From: Paenibacillus humicola
Lineage (GTDB): Bacteria > Bacillota > Bacilli > Paenibacillales > Paenibacillaceae
DNA: 64,000 nucleotides
Direction: 5' to 3'
Assembly: GCF_028826105.1 (NCBI RefSeq)
Contig: NZ_JAQGPL010000001.1
Coordinates: 559,501 to 623,500, forward strand
Shown: positions 59,255-64,000 of the stretch, in pieces
Position numbering within the stretch: the first letter of the stretch is position 1
Layout of the letters: the number at the start of each line of letters is the position of its first letter
Made by a program: the position numbers and the translations under genes
The notes under the pieces: model-generated
What the model was told of the DNA's origin: nothing
Seen by the model: only the letters and a program-made list of their open reading frames with translations
The model's database searches: none

Positions 59255-59758
59255 TCAAACCTGCCTTTTGCCGCGGAAAACGACGAGCAGACCGATGACG
59301 ATCAGCACGATCGCCGCCGTAGACTGCCCCATAAAGCTGAAGCTGAGCAGCGAGCCGAGCGTGAACACGGTGAAGAAGATGATCGATACGCTTGCGTTGA
59401 TGAAGACGGGCACGAGCAGCCATTTGTTGCGGCCGCTGAACCAGTAAAATTCGAACAGGCCGAACGCGACGGCAAGCGGGAAGCCCGGCCACATGTACTG
59501 CCAAACGTCGAAGAGCATCGAGATCTGGCATACGAGAGCCGTCACGACCAGAATGCCGCCGGGAATAAGCAGCCCGCTGCCTTTTCGTTCGAGGGCATAA
59601 AAATACATCCAGTGAAACAGCAGTCCCAGCGGAAGGACGAACATGCTCGGCCAGAAAATGCCGATGATATGGCCGGGGTCCATCATATTTCGCTGCGTCG
59701 AGAACAGGAACAGGCCGAACAGGACGATCACAATGCCGAGCAGAGATCTTGTACTCAT
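59255..59758 (-). CDS. Polytopic membrane protein, unknown function
   Basis: A 167-residue protein with about five to six hydrophobic helices and few charges: IVIVLFGLFLF at the start, PSMFVLPLGLLFHWMYF and ISIIFFTVFTLGSLLSF later, and a basic tail RGKRQV. No catalytic or transporter motif is evident. The ATG has AAGGAG upstream, and the gene ends 17 bp before a strong terminator, so it is a single-gene transcript. Confidence 0.7.
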   Translation of the reverse strand: MSTRSLLGIVIVLFGLFLFSTQRNMMDPGHIIGIFWPSMFVLPLGLLFHWMYFYALERKGSGLLIPGGILVVTALVCQISMLFDVWQYMWPGFPLAVAFGLFEFYWFSGRNKWLLVPVFINASVSIIFFTVFTLGSLLSFSFMGQSTAAIVLIVIGLLVVFRGKRQV

Positions 59759-59904
59759 GGATTACGGCTCCTTCGCCATCGAAATTGTTGCTTTAATCGT
59801 ACCATACCGCCGCTCGCTTTCAAGGCTGCTGCGGGATGATTTGCGGATCGGTCCCGGGACCGAGATGGCGGGGCGGTATCCGTCTGGTACGCGGGCGGGA
59901 TCGC

Positions 59905-59913
59905 TGCTATAAT
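59905..59913 (+). promoter_or_regulatory. Extended -10 promoter of the yqkE-like gene
   Basis: TGCTATAAT is a perfect extended -10. The -35 region (TGGTAC at 59885) is poor. It lies 24 bp before the ATG. Confidence 0.6.
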
Positions 59914-59936
59914 GGGGAAAAACCGAGGTGATGGCA

Positions 59937-60200
59937 ATGGCGAAACGAAAAGGGCCGGCCGCGCCGGCAAGGCCTGCAGCCGACGACAAACCGGCCACGC
60001 TGAAGGATCTGCTGAAGCCGGAGGTGCTCGGCAAGCTGAAGGCGCAGGCCGACGAGATGAAGGCGGCTGAAGCCAGGCGCAGGGAAGAGGAGCGGCAGCG
60101 CGCCGAGGAAGCGCGCAAAGCGGAGCAGAAGCGGCTTGACAACGATTTCGGCCATCTGCTCGAGAAGAGTAAGCTCAATTGGAAGCAATTCAAATCGTAA
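59937..60200 (+). CDS. YqkE-like protein (DUF3886)
   Basis: An 87-residue soluble protein: Lys/Pro/Ala-rich start, then ATLKDLLKPEVLGKLKAQADEM, a highly charged EARRREEERQRAEEARKAEQ coiled coil, and the conserved C-terminus FGHLLEKSKLNWKQFK. This matches DUF3886 proteins such as Bacillus YqkE, which have no known function. ATG 59937 follows CGAGGTG at 6 bp; ATG 59931 is too close to it. A terminator follows. Confidence 0.8.
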   Translation: MAKRKGPAAPARPAADDKPATLKDLLKPEVLGKLKAQADEMKAAEARRREEERQRAEEARKAEQKRLDNDFGHLLEKSKLNWKQFKS

Positions 60201-60235
60201 GCGTACATTGGCAGGCGAAGGGTCTGCCTAAACGA

Positions 60236-60287
60236 GCGAGCGGCGGTTCGGGATGCGATGAATGCCCGAACTACCGCTCGCATTTTC
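60236..60287 (+). terminator. Terminator of the yqkE-like gene
   Basis: GCGAGCGG-GGTTCGGG pairs with CCCGAAC-ACCGCTCGC, followed by ATTTTC. Long, stable stem with a short T-tract. Confidence 0.72.
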
Positions 60288-60316
60288 ATATGGTCCGGAG
60301 GGCCGAGTCCCGGTGG

Positions 60317-61393
60317 TTACTTGCCTTCCTTCAGCTCCTTCAGCGCCTGATCGACGAACCGGCTGTCCAGCACCTGCGACGTATCGAGCTTCTTGTTGAT
60401 CGCCCCGACGGAATAGAGGAAGTCGGCCTGCTCCTGATGAACCTTGGCAAATTCGGGCGTGATCGGCGACAGCAGCGGCTCGGATTTCTGAAGCACCTGA
60501 AGCACGATGTTTTTGTCCAGCTTGTTCGTTTTGGACAGCATATCGGCGACTTCTTCCAGATGAGAGGCGTAATACTCGCGTACTTTCTCGTACTCTTTCA
60601 GGAACAGTACCGTAAGGTCCGGATGCTCCTCGGTAAATTTGGTTCTCGCAATCAGGAAGCCCGGGGCGAAAATGTTCAGGTCCTGTCCTGTGACAAGCAC
60701 AAGGTCCCCGCTCTGAACGACGGCCGTCGTTACATAAGGCTCCCAAACCGACCAGGCGTCGATGGCGCCCGTGTCGAGTGCGGGACGGGCCTCGTCCGGC
60801 TGAAGCTGTATGATCTGCACGTCCTTGTCGGTAAGACCGGCTTTCTCGAGCACGCGGTAAAGGAAGTTGTAGGCGCTGCTGCCTTTGGCGACGGCGATTT
60901 TTTTACCCTTTAAATCTTTCATGTCTTTAATGGCGCTGTTTTTGGGCAGGACGATGGCATTGCTTTTCTTTCCGTCGCCGGTGACGGCGATCGCCTTGAA
61001 GTCGACGCCTCCCGTCTGACCGGAAATAACAGGCGTGCCGCCGACGGACCCGAAGTCGAGCCGGCCCGAAGCGAGTGCCTCGAAATGGGGCGGACCGCTG
61101 GCGAATTCATACCATTTGACCTCGGCGCCCGCTTCGGCGAAGGCTTTATCGAAAGCTTTCGTCTCCCGCGCGTAGTATAAAATGCCGGTATTGCCCTGAA
61201 CCCCGATATTAACCGTCACTTTCTCCTTTGGCTTGCCGCCCGGGCCCGAAGCGGTTCCGGACGGCTCGTTGGAGCCTCCGCCGGAAGCGCCTCCGCCGCT
61301 CCCCGCGCTGCACGCCGACAGCAGTCCGGCGCATAGGACGGCAATGATTCCGAATACCATCGTTTTTCTAATGTTCTTTTTTTTGCTGTTCAT
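60317..61393 (-). CDS. ssuA: Aliphatic sulfonate/nitrate-type ABC substrate-binding lipoprotein (SsuA-like)
   Basis: A 358-residue binding protein with lipobox LLSAC (Cys 28) and a Gly/Ser-rich linker. The NMT1/SsuA-type core includes EVKWYEFASGPPHFEALASGRLDFGSVGGTP, shown by its start and end, and KIAVAKGSSAYNFLYRVLEKAG, YVTTAVVQSGDLVLVTG. By family it delivers alkanesulfonates or related sulfur compounds to an SsuBC importer, whose genes are not in the window. It lies 27 bp after the monooxygenase gene on the minus strand and is cotranscribed with it. ATG behind GAGAGGGG. Confidence 0.85.
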   Translation of the reverse strand: MNSKKKNIRKTMVFGIIAVLCAGLLSACSAGSGGGASGGGSNEPSGTASGPGGKPKEKVTVNIGVQGNTGILYYARETKAFDKAFAEAGAEVKWYEFASGPPHFEALASGRLDFGSVGGTPVISGQTGGVDFKAIAVTGDGKKSNAIVLPKNSAIKDMKDLKGKKIAVAKGSSAYNFLYRVLEKAGLTDKDVQIIQLQPDEARPALDTGAIDAWSVWEPYVTTAVVQSGDLVLVTGQDLNIFAPGFLIARTKFTEEHPDLTVLFLKEYEKVREYYASHLEEVADMLSKTNKLDKNIVLQVLQKSEPLLSPITPEFAKVHQEQADFLYSVGAINKKLDTSQVLDSRFVDQALKELKEGK

Positions 61394-61420
61394 GCTGTTG
61401 TACCCCTCTCCTCTATTCGT

Positions 61421-62779
61421 TTATGTAGGCTCGCCGGCCTGCCGCAGCGCCGCAAACCGGTTCGCCGGCCGCTTCAGCCCCAGATGATCGCGGAGCATGC
61501 TTCCCGTATATTCGGTGCGGAACAATCCCCGGCTTCTCAGCTCGGGCAGCACCAATCGGATAAAATCCTCCAGCCCTCCCGGGAAATACGGAGCCATAAT
61601 GTTGAAGCCGTCGCAAGCCCCGCCGGTAAACCATTCTTCCAGCCGGTCGGCGATCGTGACCGGCGAGCCGGCGATCGTCCAGTGTCCGCGCGCCCCTGCG
61701 ATGCGGCGGCTTGCTTGCAGAATCGTCAGGCTCTCGCGCCGGGCGAGGTCTGAGATCAGGTGCAGCCGGCCTTTCACGCCGTCGGGCGTTTCCGGAAGCT
61801 CCGGAAAGGGGGCGTCCGGATCAAAGTCGGTCAAGTCGTGGCCGATCATTCCGGAGAGCAGCGCGATGCCCGCGGCTGGGTGGATCAAGCTCTGCAGGTA
61901 GTCGTTCTTTTCCTGCGCCTCCTTGTCGGTCGCGGCGACGACCGGGAACACGCCCGGCAAAATTTTCACGTCGTCCGCCGCCCTTCCGTACCGGACCGCC
62001 CGCGCTTTGACGTCGTCGTGGAACGCTTTTGCTTCGTCCAGTGTCTGCCAGGCGGTGAAGATGACCTCCGCCGTCAGCGCGGCGAAGTCGCGTCCGTCCT
62101 CGGAGGAGCCGGCCTGGATGACGACGGGGCGGCCCTGCGGCGGCCGGGAGACGTTCAGCGGCCCGCGGATGTTGAACCATTTGCCTTCATGATCCGCGGA
62201 ATGGACCTTCGACTTGTCCGCGAAGATGCCGCCTGCCTTATCCAGCACGATCGCGTCATCCTCCCAGCCGTCCCACAGCTTCGTCACGACGTCGATATAT
62301 TCGCGCGCCCGCTCGTAGCGCAGATGGTGCTCCAGATGCCGCTCCTTGCCGTAGTTGGCCGCAGCGCCGCGGTTGGCTGTCGTCACGATATTCCAGGCGG
62401 CGCGGCCGCCGCTCAGATGATCGAGCGTCGCGAACTGGCGCGCGATCGTATACGGCTCGCTGTAGGTCGAGGAGACGGTGCCGGTCAGTCCGATTTTTTC
62501 CGTGACGGCGGCGAGGGCGGACAGCAGGACGATCGGCTCCGGACGTACGGGGGACATATACGACACGGCCGTGTCGAGCTGGTCGGACAGGGCCAGTACG
62601 TCCGCGAAAAAAATCATGTCGAACTTGGCGTCTTCGGCGATGCGGGCCAAGTGCGCATAATGGCGGAAATCCAGAATCCCTTCCGCATTGGCGCCGGGAT
62701 GACGCCACGCGGCCACATGATGGCCGGCCCCGGACAGGAAGGCGCCGAGGCTCATTTGTTTTCTCGTTTCGGTGGACAT
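61421..62779 (-). CDS. Flavin-dependent monooxygenase of the NtaA/SnaA/DmoA (LLM) family, intact
   Basis: A 452-residue luciferase-like FMNH2-dependent monooxygenase. Family blocks: SLGAFLSGAGHHVAAWRHPG at the start, FDMIFFADVLAL near 53, ATLDHLSGGRAAWNIVT near 117, VVIQAGSSEDGRDFAA near 235 and a C-terminal GLEDFIRLVLPELRSRGLF. Relatives desulfonate organosulfur compounds or oxidise chelators such as NTA. It is encoded with an SsuA-like protein, so sulfur scavenging is likely. A leader with promoter, tandem ACCGGA motif and terminator precedes it. The ribosome-binding site is weak. Confidence 0.86.
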   Translation of the reverse strand: MSTETRKQMSLGAFLSGAGHHVAAWRHPGANAEGILDFRHYAHLARIAEDAKFDMIFFADVLALSDQLDTAVSYMSPVRPEPIVLLSALAAVTEKIGLTGTVSSTYSEPYTIARQFATLDHLSGGRAAWNIVTTANRGAAANYGKERHLEHHLRYERAREYIDVVTKLWDGWEDDAIVLDKAGGIFADKSKVHSADHEGKWFNIRGPLNVSRPPQGRPVVIQAGSSEDGRDFAALTAEVIFTAWQTLDEAKAFHDDVKARAVRYGRAADDVKILPGVFPVVAATDKEAQEKNDYLQSLIHPAAGIALLSGMIGHDLTDFDPDAPFPELPETPDGVKGRLHLISDLARRESLTILQASRRIAGARGHWTIAGSPVTIADRLEEWFTGGACDGFNIMAPYFPGGLEDFIRLVLPELRSRGLFRTEYTGSMLRDHLGLKRPANRFAALRQAGEPT

Positions 62780-62824
62780 ACAAGATCACTCGCTTTCTTG
62801 AATGGCTTGCTGCCGGACAAACGC

Positions 62825-62871
62825 AAAAAAGGAGACCGCCAGCGCTGCAGGTTTGCAGTGCGAAGGTCTCC
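62825..62871 (-). terminator. Leader terminator of the monooxygenase-ssuA operon
   Basis: On the minus strand GGAGACC and GGTCTCC form the base of a hairpin with an inner GCACTGCA...TGCAGCGC pairing, followed by seven T. It lies between promoter and start codon, so it is an attenuator rather than a gene-end terminator. Confidence 0.82.
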
Positions 62872-62883
62872 GGTAGTCCGGTC
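62868..62883 (-). promoter_or_regulatory. Tandem ACCGGA leader motif (candidate attenuator element)
   Basis: The minus strand reads GACCGGACTACCGGAG, ending in the 5' arm of the terminator hairpin exactly as in the ssuE leader (57378-57393). Twelve of the sixteen bases match. Confidence 0.55.
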
Positions 62884-62889
62884 GAATTC

Positions 62890-62949
62890 ATTTAATTCCG
62901 ATTGGAACGGTATGTTATAAAAGGTAGCAGATCGGATTCCATCCGTCAA
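62890..62949 (-). promoter_or_regulatory. Promoter region of the monooxygenase-ssuA operon
   Basis: ATAACA (62913-62918), 17-bp spacer and TTAAAT (62890-62895) would start transcription exactly at the tandem motif. TTGACG (62944-62949) with TACCTT 17 bp on is an alternative giving a longer leader. I cannot choose between them. The rest of the gap to 63141 holds only a weak AAACCCGA/TCGGGTTT hairpin near 63027-63051. Confidence 0.45.
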
Positions 62950-63141
62950 TCCTTTTTTTGCGCCGTCAGCAGCGGGTTCTCCGTTGACAGAAACCGGGAC
63001 GAGGAGTAACATGAAGACACTTATAAACCCGATCCGTACGGTCGGGTTTAATCGCCGATATGCCGTAAACGTTTACATCCTGCTGTTACACTCATGCGGC
63101 TGCGGCTTTTTGAACCTTAATCATGAACGGGAGGCGCGAAA

Positions 63142-64000
63142 ATGCAGTATCGCAAGCTTGGCAGAACGGGGCTGAAGGTATCCGAGGTCAGCCTCGGCGC
63201 GATGGCGTTCGGAAGATGGATCGACGAGGAGGCGTCGGTGAAGGTGCTGGACGCCGCGCTCGATGCCGGTATCAATCTGGTCGATACGGCCGACGTGTAC
63301 GGCAAAGGAATGGACCTGTCCGACCCGCTGCAGACGGGCGAATCCGAGACGATTTTGGGCCGCTTGATGAAGGGCCGCCGGGAAAAAATCATCCTGGCGA
63401 CGAAGGTGCACGGGCGCGTCGGAAACGAGCCGAACGACGCGGGGCAAAGCCGGTATCATATTTTTCGGGCGATCGAGAACAGTCTGCGGCGGCTGAACAC
63501 CGATTACGTCGACCTGTACCAGGTGCACCGCTTCGACCCGGAGACGCCGCTGGACGAGACGCTGGGTGCGCTCGACGATCTCGTGCGCCAGGGCAAAGTC
63601 CGCTACATCGGCTGCTCCAATTTTGCCGCCTGGCAGATCGCCAAAGCGCACGGCATCAGCGCGGTGCGGCAGCTGCACCGCTTCGAGAGCGTGCAGCCGG
63701 AATACAGCCTCATTACGCGCAATATCGAGCCGGAGCTTGTTCCGTTCGCGCTGTCGGAAAGCGTCGGCATCATCGTGTACAGCCCGCTCGGCCGCGGCAT
63801 TTTGTCCGGCAAATACCGGCCCGGTGAAGCGCCGCCGGCCGATTCGCGTCTGGCCGCGGGCGAGCAGCGGCTGAAGGCGCTGATCGGCAACGAAAGGAGC
63901 CTGGCGATCGTGGATATTATTCGCCCGCTTGCCGAGCGCCGCGGACTTTCGCTCGCGCAATACGCCCTGGCGTGGGTGCTCAGCCGTCCAGGTATCACGT
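63142..64000 (+). CDS. Aldo/keto reductase (copy 2), truncated by window end
   Basis: The first 286 residues of an AKR barrel enzyme. QYRKLGRTGLKVSEVSLGAM is the typical N-terminus; catalytic residues are Asp-Tyr in DTADVYGKG, Lys in ATKVHG and His in QVHRFDPETP. The NADPH-binding segment VYSPLGRGILSGKYRPG is present; the final clamp begins VLSRPGIT at the edge. ATG 63142 follows GGGAGG at 7 bp. It is similar in layout to the copy at 19044 but clearly a different subgroup (longer loop after strand 2, DLSDPLQTGESE). The 3' end lies outside the window. Confidence 0.86.
   Translation, partial: MQYRKLGRTGLKVSEVSLGAMAFGRWIDEEASVKVLDAALDAGINLVDTADVYGKGMDLSDPLQTGESETILGRLMKGRREKIILATKVHGRVGNEPNDAGQSRYHIFRAIENSLRRLNTDYVDLYQVHRFDPETPLDETLGALDDLVRQGKVRYIGCSNFAAWQIAKAHGISAVRQLHRFESVQPEYSLITRNIEPELVPFALSESVGIIVYSPLGRGILSGKYRPGEAPPADSRLAAGEQRLKALIGNERSLAIVDIIRPLAERRGLSLAQYALAWVLSRPGIT

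Noticed and set aside
62880..63000. SAM-I (S-box) riboswitch before the monooxygenase-ssuA operon
   Set aside because: None of the conserved S-box blocks are present and the leader is too short; only the tandem ACCGGA motif and a terminator are seen.
63027..63051. Terminator before the second aldo/keto reductase
   Set aside because: The AAACCCGA/TCGGGTTT hairpin has no proper T-tract on either strand and no gene upstream to end.

Overview
The window reads as a chromosomal segment of a high-GC, endospore-forming Firmicute, most likely Paenibacillaceae (Paenibacillus/Cohnella-like). The reasons are strong AGGAGG ribosome-binding sites, frequent GTG/TTG starts, sigma-A promoters, a T-box and a ZTP riboswitch, cre-like (CcpA) sites, and Bacillales-type genes: a CdaS-like c-di-AMP synthase, a YfiT-like DinB protein, a YqkE-like protein and a fadF-N-A-E beta-oxidation set with etfBA. 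This placement is inference; no rRNA lies in the window.

Layout. 0-15 kb: housekeeping and accessory genes. These are an AlkC-type repair protein with an aromatic-acid exporter, a D-2-hydroxyacid dehydrogenase operon ending in two tiny proteins, cdaS, a glycosyltransferase-MFS-DedA operon, ilvA behind a complete T-box leader, a secreted amidase, a YfiT-like protein and a flavin monooxygenase. 15-24 kb: an accessory stretch, AT-richer in its first part. It holds an SDR, a Phd/RelE-type toxin-antitoxin pair, two paralogous UGT-type glycosyltransferases (the second frameshifted), a TetR regulator with palindromic operators, and a chimeric NmrA/membrane-protein gene.

24-42 kb: carbohydrate use. 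A minus-strand catabolic operon (TIM-barrel isomerase, DUF993 aldolase-like, Gfo/Idh dehydrogenase) diverges from an ABC importer (binding protein plus two permeases, no ATPase) with cre-like sites between them. A 40-bp tandem array of RNA hairpins separates the binding-protein gene from the permease genes. Then follow a ZTP riboswitch controlling a stand-alone AICAR transformylase, a second ABC importer, an ECF sigma factor with a probable membrane anti-sigma factor, and broken GNAT genes.

42-56 kb: a full fatty-acid beta-oxidation locus. etfB-etfA diverge from fadF-fadN-fadA-fadE-lcfA and a hotdog thioesterase, with a GC-rich 36-bp tandem array before the thioesterase. 56-64 kb: methionine aminopeptidase and sulfonate/organosulfur genes. 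A decayed operon (ssuE with a C-terminal frameshift, plus a flavin monooxygenase with two nonsense codons and an 81-codon deletion) lies near an intact operon (full-length monooxygenase plus SsuA-like lipoprotein).

The most unusual signal is shared by these two sulfur operons. Each has a short leader in which a tandem repeat, GACYGGANNACYGGAG, runs directly into an intrinsic terminator ahead of the first gene. I do not recognise this as a described riboswitch or attenuator. Other points worth a look are the covarying hairpin array at 29.7 kb, the chimeric gene at 21.8 kb and the SASP-like repeat peptide at 2.9 kb.
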